From: Cellulophaga sp. BC115SP
GTDB taxonomy: Bacteria; Bacteroidota; Bacteroidia; Cytophagales; Spirosomataceae
NCBI RefSeq assembly: GCF_009905545.1
Contig: NZ_JAAALB010000004.1
Coordinates: 124,001-188,000, forward strand
DNA length: 64,000 nt
Direction of reading: 5' to 3'
The position numbers and the translations under genes were made by a program. Shown in pieces: positions 55,532-63,315 of this stretch; position 1 is the first letter of the stretch, and each line of letters opens with the position of its first letter. The notes beneath the pieces are model-generated. The model saw only the letters and a program-made list of their open reading frames with translations. It was not told the origin of the DNA and made no database searches.

Positions 55532-56608
55532 ATGACAGTTCTAGACGAATTAAGTCAGGTTTCGATATTAGAGGTAGCGCAAGATCTAGGATTGGAGGTA
55601 AACCGCAATCGTATGGTTTGCCCTTTTCATGAGGAAAATACCCCATCTTTGGTATTGTATCCGCATACCAATAGTTTTTACTGTTTTGGCTGCGCCAAGA
55701 CGGGTAACTCTATTACGCTATTTTCTGAAATTCGACAACTGAGTATTAAAGATACAATTCAAACAATGGCTCAGACGTATTTGTCTGGATATTCGCCTCA
55801 AAAGTATCAGAAAAGTACTAAACCTCTTTCAGCAAAGAATACATTACAAACTGTAGATGTCAAAAAGTTACAAGAGAAAGAAAAGCCTGTAGAAGAAATA
55901 CACTCCCAGATTTATGAGACTTTTAGAGATTGTTGTTTGCAGCAACCTTCCAACGAGCTATCCAAATCGGGTCTGGAATATATAAAGTCAAGAGGATTTA
56001 CAGATAAAACAATTCAGGATTTTAGGCTTTTTATGGTCAAAGATTATGCAAATGTTAGTTGGTATCTCAAACAACGTTTCTCGACGCTAGACTTGCAAGA
56101 ATCAGGGCTTTTTAACGATAAGAATAACTTAATCTTCTATGCACACCCCTTGATTATTCCATATTACCGAAATGGTAGGATTGTGTATCTTCAAGGGCGC
56201 GTATTAGGTCCACCACCCGAAGGGCACGGACGTTATCAGTTTTTGTACAAACATCCTCTTACCTTGTTTAATGCTGATGCTTTAGACAAAATCAAGCTAG
56301 ACCAAGATGTTTATATTACCGAAGGAGCTTTTGATTGTATGCGATTGGTGCAGGCGGGCAAAACTGCCGTAAGTTTAGGAACAGCTAATGTTTTCAAGAA
56401 AGACTGGGCAAAACTATTTAAGCGTGCGAATGTGATTTTTTATCTGGACAATGATAAGGCTGGACATAAAGCCGCCGATGAATTAGAGAAGATATTTAGT
56501 CACTTTGGACTTACTTGTTCGCGAAAACAACTTCCTGACGAGTACAAAGACGTAAATGACTATTATACCGATAAATTGGGTAGTAATGAACAGTTAAATC
56601 TTTTTTAA
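55532..56608 (+). CDS. Short DnaG-like primase with CHC2 zinc finger and Toprim domain
   Basis: A 358-residue protein with primase architecture, much shorter than replicative DnaG (about 600 residues). The N-terminal CHC2 zinc finger has C30-x2-H33 and C51-x2-C54 (MVCPFHEENTPSL, FYCFGCAKTGNS). A middle region resembles the DnaG core (SGLEYIKSRGFTDKTIQDFRL, NLIFYAHPLIIPYYRNGRIVYLQGR). The Toprim domain has VYITEGAFD (Glu264) and FYLDNDKAG (Asp306/Asp308). No DnaB-binding helical C-terminal domain is present. The protein ends QLNLF, matching the bacterial beta-clamp-binding consensus QL(S/D)LF. An accessory primase or mobile-element-type primase is likely; no integrase or relaxase is nearby. 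Confidence 0.85.
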   Translation: MTVLDELSQVSILEVAQDLGLEVNRNRMVCPFHEENTPSLVLYPHTNSFYCFGCAKTGNSITLFSEIRQLSIKDTIQTMAQTYLSGYSPQKYQKSTKPLSAKNTLQTVDVKKLQEKEKPVEEIHSQIYETFRDCCLQQPSNELSKSGLEYIKSRGFTDKTIQDFRLFMVKDYANVSWYLKQRFSTLDLQESGLFNDKNNLIFYAHPLIIPYYRNGRIVYLQGRVLGPPPEGHGRYQFLYKHPLTLFNADALDKIKLDQDVYITEGAFDCMRLVQAGKTAVSLGTANVFKKDWAKLFKRANVIFYLDNDKAGHKAADELEKIFSHFGLTCSRKQLPDEYKDVNDYYTDKLGSNEQLNLF

Positions 56609-56622
56609 GGTGAAAAACTAAA

Positions 56623-56652
56623 AATCCGAAAGCATCGTAGTGCTTTCGGATT
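56623..56652. terminator. Hairpin terminator between the primase and AsmA-like genes
   Basis: A perfect 12-bp stem (AATCCGAAAGCA, 56623-56634, with TGCTTTCGGATT, 56641-56652) with a 6-base loop between convergent genes. Confidence 0.8.
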
Positions 56653-56657
56653 ACTTA

Positions 56658-59600
56658 TTACTTCGTTGAGTCTTTTTTGGCAGGTTGAGGTTTTTTGAAA
56701 ATACCATCAAGTACTCCTTTCTTCTGACTTTCTATTAGCTTTTTGGCTCTTTCTAAGGCTGCTTTTTTCAAGCTATCTGCCGTTGCTTTGGCTTGCGCTT
56801 GAATATCTCCTTGACCTGTTTTAAGCTTATCCTGTGCTTCTTTTAAAAGCTTTTCTTTTTCTGCCTTTAGTAAATCTTCCGCTTGTTGGACTGCTTGATT
56901 TTTGGCATTATCAATTTGAGATTTGATTTCGGAGGTAACAGCATCTTTCAAATTTTGTGCTGTACTGCTGTTATCAAAACGGACAATAGGCGATTTGAGC
57001 GTACCTATTAATGACAAATCAAACTTGACTCTAGGAACATTATTCAGGGCTTTTCCTGTCCATTGTGTGAATAAATTATTAAAGCTTTGTCCAGCTTTGC
57101 CACTGGGTATATCGAAGGCTAATTTGTAGTCCATATCGCCAACGATGCCGTGTTGTCCGCCAATATTGACTGCGTAGTCATTCCATTTTACCGTAAATGG
57201 CTTTACTTTTAGAGTACCGTGGTCGATTTGAACCTGCATAAGTGCATTGTTCAATTGCAGGTCTTTTAATTGGGTCAACTTCGTATTTGCGACTAACTTT
57301 TCGATTAATGGACTATTTTGTAAGCTAGCTTTCAAGAGTTTTAATAAACCTGAACCATTTAATGTGGCAAAATTCGGCATCATATCTTGTGTTAACTCAC
57401 CATTGATTTTAAATTGAGAAGATACCTCTCCAACCATAAACTGCGCCAAAGGCATAAGGTATTTCACGACACTTAAATGCTGATAAGCCTCCGTGAAATT
57501 TACTTTCTCCAAATTTAATCCAAAATCAAATTTAGGGTGAGCAATATCACTTGGGTCATAGCTACCTGTTGTGGCAAAACGCCCTCCTAATGCATCAAAA
57601 TTCGTATTTTCAAGACGAATAGTACCGTTATTGATTCTGATAATCCCTTTTGCATTATTCATGGCCATTTTGTCATAAACAATCTCGTTAGCTTGTGTAT
57701 TGAGGCTTAATTGTAGGTTTTTAGGAACCTCCACGACACTAGGATGTGCATTGGGATTTGGTGCTTGACCCGAAGTAGTGGCTTTGGGCTCAGAACTCAT
57801 CCATTCATTGACATTAAAATGATTTGATTTGACCTGAAAATTTCCTTTCAAAACATCATTCGTAAGTGCATAAGCCATGTAGTTATTCATCGTACCTGTT
57901 GCCTCAAAATCACTACTTCCTAGATATCCTTTGGACTGAGTAATAGTTAGACTGTTGGGAGAAAGCTTCGCTTGCCCTTGATCGATTTTAATACCTTGTG
58001 GTAATTCTTTTGAACGGTATTCAAAATTGGATACAGCCATTTGTCCATTTGTATTCAAACTACCATATCGCTTCGCTTTCAAATCTTTGAGATTCCCTTG
58101 CGTACGAATATCTGCATCGATTTTACCTTTGAGTGTAGTGTTTTCTACAGGGAAAATCTTTGTGATTTGTGTTAAATCAAGCTTACCTTTAGCAGTGATA
58201 TCCCACTTAAATGCATCAAAGTCTTGTACCGAACCTTTGGCTTGGAAGGTTTCATCCAAAACATGAAAAGTGGCTTCCTGAATTGCTAATAGGCTATTTT
58301 TAAGTGTTCCATCTTGGTTGGTTAAGTTTGCTTTAAAGTGAATATCTTCAATGGGCTTGGCAAATTGCTTTGAAAGGATATACCCATTTTCTAAAAGCAT
58401 TTGAGCATTTGTTACAGGAAATTGCCCTGTAAGTGAGTCATACGTGCCTTTACTATGAAGATCAACACCAAAGCGACCTTTCAGCTGAGTACCTTCGATA
58501 GGGAATAATTTTGTGAGTTCTTCTAGCTGAAACTCACCCTTTACGTCAGCATCAACGATACTGCGAGATAGCCCCTTGATTTTAGCTTTTGCTTTGATAG
58601 GATTTTTACCAAAGTATAAATCAAAACGATTAAGCGCAATTTGAGTACTATCAAGTTGATTACTGGTGTTGTTAATGTCGCAATCTACCCAAACCTGACT
58701 GACGCCAGTTGGAAGAGAAGGATATTGAAAACTGCCATTTTTTACCTGTACATTCAAATGGAATGACGGAATTGATTGAGAAGCATATAAGCCCTTCACT
58801 TGTCCAGTGCATTGAATATCACCTTCTGCTTTCAACGCATCAAACTGATTTTGATAAATCATAGGAACGAGTGAAACCAGATTTTTAAAATTAGTTTCAG
58901 GAGTCTGAAATGCTACATCCATCGTGTAGGTAGAATCCTGTTGTTGAATTTTCCCTGAAAAAGATAATTCAAAATCGTTGAGACGAATGCGAGTATCTTG
59001 AAAAGAATAGCTTTTGGCAGATTGATTAACCTGAATTAATGATTGCCATGCTAGCTTACGTTGGCTAAAATAGTTTTTCCCTTCCCAAACTACCGAGGCC
59101 TGATTGACTTCAGTATTGGTAGCCAAGTCAAAAATCTGTTTGTTGATATCGCCACTACCATTGTGTTCAATATCTGTCATCAGTATTTCAGAGTCTTTTT
59201 GAAGGTCTTTGTACAAAATTGTTCCTTTTACAATTTGCCAATTTTGGATTTGTAACTGAACCCCTTCCGAAGGTTTTCCTGAAGTAGTACCTGTATCTTT
59301 AGAAGGCACAAAAATGTCATAATTCGCCTGACCATTTTTTAGAATTTTGAGGTAAATCTTAGGTTGCTCTAGGCGGATGTTTTGTATGATTTTTTGTCCT
59401 TTGATTAAACTCATTACATCAAAAGATAGCTCAAAACCTTTAGCCTGAGCTAACGTATCCTGAGAAAATGGGGCAAGACCAACGATTCCAAAATCTTCGA
59501 TATTGATAGCCAAGTAGGGAAAATGACGAAACAAAGATAGGTTCAAGTCTGAGTAATAAACTTTACCCTTTACCTGTTTGATAATGGCTTTATTGACTTG

Positions 59601-59696
59601 TTCCTGAATCTGATCCTTAAAAAAATAGGGTAAGGTATAGGCAAGACCTAACAATCCTGTTAAGACGGCCAATAGGGTAAGGCTTAGCTTTTTCAT
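56658..59696 (-). CDS. AsmA-like (DUF748/AsmA C-terminal region) envelope protein
   Basis: Large envelope protein of 1,012 residues with an N-terminal TM anchor (about 3-22) and the AsmA opening IKQVKGKVYYSDLNLSLFRHFPYLAINIEDFGI. Repeated beta-strand blocks follow (for example FELSFDVMSLIKGQKIIQNIRLEQPKIYLKI and the C-terminal VNFTEAYQHLSVVKYLMPLAQFMVG), typical of long bridge-like AsmA/TamB relatives that move lipids across the periplasm. The last ~120 residues are a Lys/Ala/Gln-rich coiled coil ending in a charged tail. The start at 59696 (MKKLSLTLL) is preferred to an upstream ATG at 59735, whose extra 13 residues do not fit a signal anchor. Confidence 0.85.
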   Translation of the reverse strand: MKKLSLTLLAVLTGLLGLAYTLPYFFKDQIQEQVNKAIIKQVKGKVYYSDLNLSLFRHFPYLAINIEDFGIVGLAPFSQDTLAQAKGFELSFDVMSLIKGQKIIQNIRLEQPKIYLKILKNGQANYDIFVPSKDTGTTSGKPSEGVQLQIQNWQIVKGTILYKDLQKDSEILMTDIEHNGSGDINKQIFDLATNTEVNQASVVWEGKNYFSQRKLAWQSLIQVNQSAKSYSFQDTRIRLNDFELSFSGKIQQQDSTYTMDVAFQTPETNFKNLVSLVPMIYQNQFDALKAEGDIQCTGQVKGLYASQSIPSFHLNVQVKNGSFQYPSLPTGVSQVWVDCDINNTSNQLDSTQIALNRFDLYFGKNPIKAKAKIKGLSRSIVDADVKGEFQLEELTKLFPIEGTQLKGRFGVDLHSKGTYDSLTGQFPVTNAQMLLENGYILSKQFAKPIEDIHFKANLTNQDGTLKNSLLAIQEATFHVLDETFQAKGSVQDFDAFKWDITAKGKLDLTQITKIFPVENTTLKGKIDADIRTQGNLKDLKAKRYGSLNTNGQMAVSNFEYRSKELPQGIKIDQGQAKLSPNSLTITQSKGYLGSSDFEATGTMNNYMAYALTNDVLKGNFQVKSNHFNVNEWMSSEPKATTSGQAPNPNAHPSVVEVPKNLQLSLNTQANEIVYDKMAMNNAKGIIRINNGTIRLENTNFDALGGRFATTGSYDPSDIAHPKFDFGLNLEKVNFTEAYQHLSVVKYLMPLAQFMVGEVSSQFKINGELTQDMMPNFATLNGSGLLKLLKASLQNSPLIEKLVANTKLTQLKDLQLNNALMQVQIDHGTLKVKPFTVKWNDYAVNIGGQHGIVGDMDYKLAFDIPSGKAGQSFNNLFTQWTGKALNNVPRVKFDLSLIGTLKSPIVRFDNSSTAQNLKDAVTSEIKSQIDNAKNQAVQQAEDLLKAEKEKLLKEAQDKLKTGQGDIQAQAKATADSLKKAALERAKKLIESQKKGVLDGIFKKPQPAKKDSTK

Positions 59697-59900
59697 AGTT
59701 GTTAGATAAAAACATGTACTTCGTTGTACATGCAAAGTAAGTAATAATGATTATGCGTTAGGCAAGAAGCCATAAACCTTAGGCAAAACGAATAAAAGAA
59801 CTAAATTTTGCCTATAGTGATACTGAATAATTGAAGCACTATTACTTTACAACGAATCATAAGTTAAAAATTGTGAGTTAATTGAGCAAATGGACTATCG

Positions 59901-60128
59901 ATATTTAGTGAATTAGTGATTGGCGAATGAGTGATTATTTTTACTTGTAGATACGCAATGCTTGCGTCTAAGGAAGTATCAGGTTAAAACCATGGAATCA
60001 AAAAAGCGGTCAGAAAATATTTTCCAACCGCTTTTTGATGTTACTATGCTAGATTTCACTTGGCTTGAGACTCAAACATGGCGCATCGACTGCTAGCGTA
60101 CAAATTTTTCGAATAACCACTAACAATT
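59901..60128. mobile_element. MITE-like element, copy 3 (degenerate)
   Basis: Left part matches copy 1 (GCGAATGAGTGATTATTTTTA near 59924, then TAGATACGCAATGCTTGCGTCTA and an AAGTATCAGGTTAAAA segment). A strong hairpin follows (ATCAAAAAAGCGGT near 59998 with ACCGCTTTTTGAT near 60027-60039). The right part keeps CTGCTAGCGTACAA but its terminal repeat is decayed. Lies between convergent-neighbour genes in a 441-base gap and encodes nothing. Confidence 0.6.
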
Positions 60129-60137
60129 AACAGATGA

Positions 60138-60719
60138 CTACTCCCCAATAACCAATTTCTCGATAAGTAAAATCAGAATATGAATTACCTTGATATGTAC
60201 TTCTTGAATACGGTCGGCATAGCCAAAATGCGGAACAATGATTTCTACATCTGCTTGTCCTGCTAGCTTTCCACCATCTTTTCCTGATAAAATCACGATT
60301 TTCATGCCTTTGGCTTTGGCAGCTTCTACGGCACGAATCACGTTGGCAGAGTTGCCACTGGTAGAGATACCCAATAGCACATCTCCTGTATTTCCCAAAC
60401 CTTCTACAAAGCGAGAAAAAATATATTCAAAGCCATAATCATTACCTACGCAAGAAATATGGGAAACATCTGATATAGCAATGGCAGGCATCGAACGGCG
60501 TTCGTTACGATAACGACCCGAAAGTTCTTCAGCAAAGTGCATGGCATCGCAATGCGAACCACCGTTTCCACAAGAGATAATCTTGTTATTTTGCTTAATA
60601 GCATCAGCCATTAATTGTGCTGCGGCCTCAATTTGCTGAATATTATGTTCGTCCGATAAAAACTTCTGGAGAACAAGTTGAGCTTCGTTAAGCTCTTGTG
60701 ATATGATATTTTTTAGCAC
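60138..60719 (-). CDS. gmhA: Phosphoheptose isomerase (sedoheptulose-7-phosphate isomerase)
   Basis: SIS-domain enzyme of 193 residues that makes D-glycero-D-manno-heptose 7-phosphate for the LPS core. Signatures: the SIS loop [24 protein letters not shown] (residues 48-71), [19 protein letters not shown], the conserved [13 protein letters not shown], and the C-terminal metal/active-site segment [19 protein letters not shown]. Start is GTG. Full length for GmhA. No other heptose genes are adjacent. Confidence 0.93.
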   Translation of the reverse strand: MLKNIISQELNEAQLVLQKFLSDEHNIQQIEAAAQLMADAIKQNNKIISCGNGGSHCDAMHFAEELSGRYRNERRSMPAIAISDVSHISCVGNDYGFEYIFSRFVEGLGNTGDVLLGISTSGNSANVIRAVEAAKAKGMKIVILSGKDGGKLAGQADVEIIVPHFGYADRIQEVHIKVIHILILLIEKLVIGE

Positions 60720-60861
60720 TGATTCTCAAAAATTTAATGAAGCCTAATGGCAATTTGGAGACTGATTTGGGATTTTTGAAAAATATCCGTAGCACTGTGG
60801 CTAGTTACATTTCTCGCATAATTTTATTTTGTGTACAAAATTACAAATTCCCCATCGAGTG

Positions 60862-61068
60862 GTCTACGAAGGATTGAAAAAATTTCGGATGTCGGATATT
60901 GGATTAGGGTTGTACGAAGGATTTCCAATAATTGCGGATTTGGGATTTCTGATTTCGGAAATTAAGAAAAATACCTTTGCTTTTACAAAATAAAAAAGAT
61001 TATACTTCCGAAATCCAACATCCGCCCCAATAAACGGTTTTTAAAATCCTTCCTAAAACCCTAATTCA
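60862..61068. repeat. Imperfect palindromic repeat with GGATT-rich tandem units
   Basis: Two ~48-base direct units begin TACGAAGGATT (60865 and 60913) and contain CGGAT, GGATT and GATT motifs. Inverted partners lie at about 61004-61068 (for example AATCCTTCCTAAAACCCTAAT opposite ATTAGGGTTGTACGAAGGATT). A long imperfect hairpin could form. No coding capacity. It fills the 373-base gap between gmhA and the TPM gene. Confidence 0.5.
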
Positions 61069-61092
61069 CAACTCACAATTCAACACTCATAC

Positions 61093-61869
61093 TTAATAGT
61101 CTCCGCCAGCGCCACCGCCACCGAAGTCACCACCGCCGAAGCCTCCGAAGTCAAAACCACTGTCACCACCGCCACCACCGCTACGATTACCCCATGACGA
61201 GCCGCCAGTAATGATAATTGGAGGTGTCCAGCCACCGCCTCGGTAACCTCCACGACCACCGCCGCCGCCACGTTTTGAAATAATGATAGAAATAACGATA
61301 AATATAATGACGAGAATAACAATGATAAAAAAGCCCAATGGACTGTCATCATCTGAGGTCGCATCAGATTTGAATTCACCGCTTGCACGCTGAATCATTT
61401 CATCGGTAGCCTCGTTTAGACCTTGATACCATTGTTGTTGCTTGAAATTCGGAACAATAATCGTATTGATGATTCTTTTACAGATAGCATCGGGCAAAAC
61501 ATCTTCGATACCTCTACCTGTTACGATGCGAATTTTACGAGTTTCGGTAGCCCATAAGAGTAAGACCCCATTGTTTTTATATTTAGCCCCAACTCCCCAC
61601 GTTTTGGCAATTTTCATGGCATAATCATACGGGTCAGATTCACCTGTATTTTTTACAATGACAATTGAAATTTCTGTAGAGGTCGAATCACGATAGCCTC
61701 TAAGTTTTTGTTCTAATGCGTTACGCTCTTCTGGCTTGAGTTTCATCACGAAATCACTTACCATAAGAGGAGGGTTAGGCTGTGCAGGAATATCTTGTCC
61801 AATCGCTTTTACAAAAAATGATAGAGACAAAATAAGTACTGCCAAATATTGTTGTATTTTTCTAGACAT
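61093..61869 (-). CDS. TPM-domain (TLP18.3/Psb32-like) membrane-anchored protein
   Basis: A 258-residue protein of the TPM-domain family, thought to act in membrane-protein or envelope processes. Signal peptide (about 1-24), TPM domain (about 33-165; DFVMKLKPEERNALEQKL, STEISIVIVKNTGESDPYDYAMKIAKTWGVGAKYKNNGVLLLWA, KIRIVTGRGIEDVLPDAICKRII), one TM helix (about 178-198), then a Gly-rich tail typical of the family. Third gene of lemA-TPM-TPM on the minus strand. Confidence 0.92.
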   Translation of the reverse strand: MSRKIQQYLAVLILSLSFFVKAIGQDIPAQPNPPLMVSDFVMKLKPEERNALEQKLRGYRDSTSTEISIVIVKNTGESDPYDYAMKIAKTWGVGAKYKNNGVLLLWATETRKIRIVTGRGIEDVLPDAICKRIINTIIVPNFKQQQWYQGLNEATDEMIQRASGEFKSDATSDDDSPLGFFIIVILVIIFIVISIIISKRGGGGGRGGYRGGGWTPPIIITGGSSWGNRSGGGGGDSGFDFGGFGGGDFGGGGAGGDY

Positions 61870-61898
61870 GACTGATTAGATAGGATGGCATGTTATAA

Positions 61899-62324
61899 TT
61901 AATCACCAAATGAAATTTCATCAGAAATCTCATTGATATCATCCGATTGATAAGGAAAGAATTGCTTGAGCGCAACTCCCGATTTTTGAATACCTACGGC
62001 AAAACCTGCCGCAAACTGATTCATGACAAAATGAGATTGCATATCATTGCGGATGTCTTGCCAAAAATTGGCAGGAACAACGTCATTAATGCCTTTGTCT
62101 CCCAAAATAGCAAATTTGCGGTCAACGATAGCTAAGTAAAACAACACCCCATTTCGTTGTGCGGTTTTGTGAAGTTCGAGCTGAGCAAACACGGCTTTAG
62201 CTCTCTCGAGCACGTCTCCAGGACAGAATTGTTCAACATGAACTTTGATTTCGCCCGAAGTTTCTTTCTCAGCAGCTTTGATAGCTTCGACAATGATACT
62301 TTGTTGTTCTTCAGAAAGTAGCAT
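61899..62324 (-). CDS. Second TPM-domain protein, no signal peptide
   Basis: A 141-residue TPM-domain protein (MLLSEEQQSIIVEAIKAAEKETSGEIKVHVE; RAKAVFAQLELHKTAQRNGVLFYLAIVDRKFAILGDKGINDVVP). Unlike the downstream gene it has no signal peptide or Gly-rich tail and should be cytoplasmic or loosely membrane-associated. The ATG at 62324 is used; an upstream ATG at 62363 adds 13 hydrophobic residues and lies inside a strong hairpin. It sits 29 bases before the other TPM gene. Confidence 0.88.
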   Translation of the reverse strand: MLLSEEQQSIIVEAIKAAEKETSGEIKVHVEQFCPGDVLERAKAVFAQLELHKTAQRNGVLFYLAIVDRKFAILGDKGINDVVPANFWQDIRNDMQSHFVMNQFAAGFAVGIQKSGVALKQFFPYQSDDINEISDEISFGD

Positions 62325-62343
62325 AAGAATATTGGAAAAAAGA

Positions 62344-62410
62344 AAACAGCTAAATTTAAGCACTTTCTCAACAATAGTATAGCTGAGAAGTTACTTAAAT
62401 TTAGCTGTTT
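62344..62410 (-). terminator. Strong hairpin between lemA and the TPM genes
   Basis: A perfect 17-bp inverted repeat (AAACAGCTAAATTTAAG, 62344-62360, and its complement 62394-62410) with further inner pairing (ACTTTCTCA/TGAGAAGT). On the minus strand it begins about 8 bases after the lemA stop codon and is followed by a U-rich tract (CTTTTTT). Partial terminator or attenuator within lemA-TPM-TPM. Confidence 0.72.
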
Positions 62411-62417
62411 CGGAGGA

Positions 62418-63005
62418 TTATTTAGAGAAATCTACCGATGGTGCTTTTTGAGCAGAAGCATCAGCTTCGAAATAGCCTTTTTTGCTAAAACCAGAGAAAC
62501 CTGCAATTAAGCTGTTCGGGAATGTCACCACTTTATTGTTGAATTCCTTTACAGTATCATTAAAACGGTCACGTTCTTCTTTGATTCTATTTTCTGTACC
62601 TTCCAATTGTGCTTGTAGTTCGGAGAAGTTTTCAGTTGCTTTCAACGTTGGATAGTTTTCAGCTACTGCCATTAATCTCGAAAGAGCACCGCTCAATTGG
62701 CTTTGAGCTTCTTGGAATTTCTTCATGTTTTCAGGCGAAAGATCACTTGCGTCTAACTTGATTTGAGTCGCACTAGCACGAGCACTGATTACGTCTGTTA
62801 ATGTACTTTTTTCAAAATTTGCTACTCCTTGTACTGTTTTTACAAGGTTTGGAATAAGGTCAGCACGGCGCTGATAAGCAGTTTGTACTTTTGCCCAAGA
62901 TGCTTCTACATCTTGTTCGCTTGTAGCCATTCCGTTTCTTACACCGATTCCCCAGAATACTAAAACTGCTGCAACAACTAATGCAATGATGGTTCCTTTT
63001 GACAT
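62418..63005 (-). CDS. lemA: LemA family protein
   Basis: A 195-residue membrane-anchored helical protein: N-terminal TM helix (about 5-22, GTIIALVVAAVLVFWGIGV) then the LemA signature VEASWAKVQTAYQRRADLIPNLVKTVQG and LKATENFSELQAQLEGTENRIKEERDRFNDTVKEFNNKVVTFPNSLIAG. LemA is commonly encoded with TPM-domain proteins, as here. Cellular role uncertain. First gene of the minus-strand trio, with its own promoter. Confidence 0.95.
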   Translation of the reverse strand: MSKGTIIALVVAAVLVFWGIGVRNGMATSEQDVEASWAKVQTAYQRRADLIPNLVKTVQGVANFEKSTLTDVISARASATQIKLDASDLSPENMKKFQEAQSQLSGALSRLMAVAENYPTLKATENFSELQAQLEGTENRIKEERDRFNDTVKEFNNKVVTFPNSLIAGFSGFSKKGYFEADASAQKAPSVDFSK

Positions 63006-63315
63006 AGTCTTGGTAAATTTTAAAGTTAAAATTGTGGATAAACTCCGAGTGGATAGGTTACCCCTTGGAAGTGCCTCTTAGACGACACAAGCCAAATATA
63101 AGTCTCGATTTAGATTTGACAAGTTAAGTATTTTATATCAGGAAAAAAAAGCTTTCTCCAAAACCTAATGTCATATTAATCTCGATTCTTTGTCAAATGT
63201 ATAGTAAAAAAGACTAGCCAAAACGATTTCTAGTTGAGACGCTTTTTTTGTGGATGAATGGTAACCTGTTTATTTGAAATGCAAGAAATACCAACAACCA
63301 AACTAAGAATCTCAA
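63006..63315. other. Noncoding gap between lemA and the photolyase gene
   Basis: 310 AT-rich bases holding the lemA promoter. A weak ACTAG/CTAGT inverted repeat near 63212-63233 is followed by GAGACGC and a T run. No reading frame is supported. Confidence 0.4.
63093..63122 (-). promoter_or_regulatory. Promoter of lemA
   Basis: On the minus strand: a CTTG element (near 63120) and TATATTTG (+ strand CAAATATA 63093-63100) separated by 19 bases. The -7 box is a full match; the -33 box is one base off. Confidence 0.5.

Noticed and set aside
61080-61388. 102-codon open frame overlapping the Gly-rich tail of the TPM protein
   Set aside because: Alternative frame of low-complexity GGN codons; the TPM frame has signal peptide, domain and TM helix.
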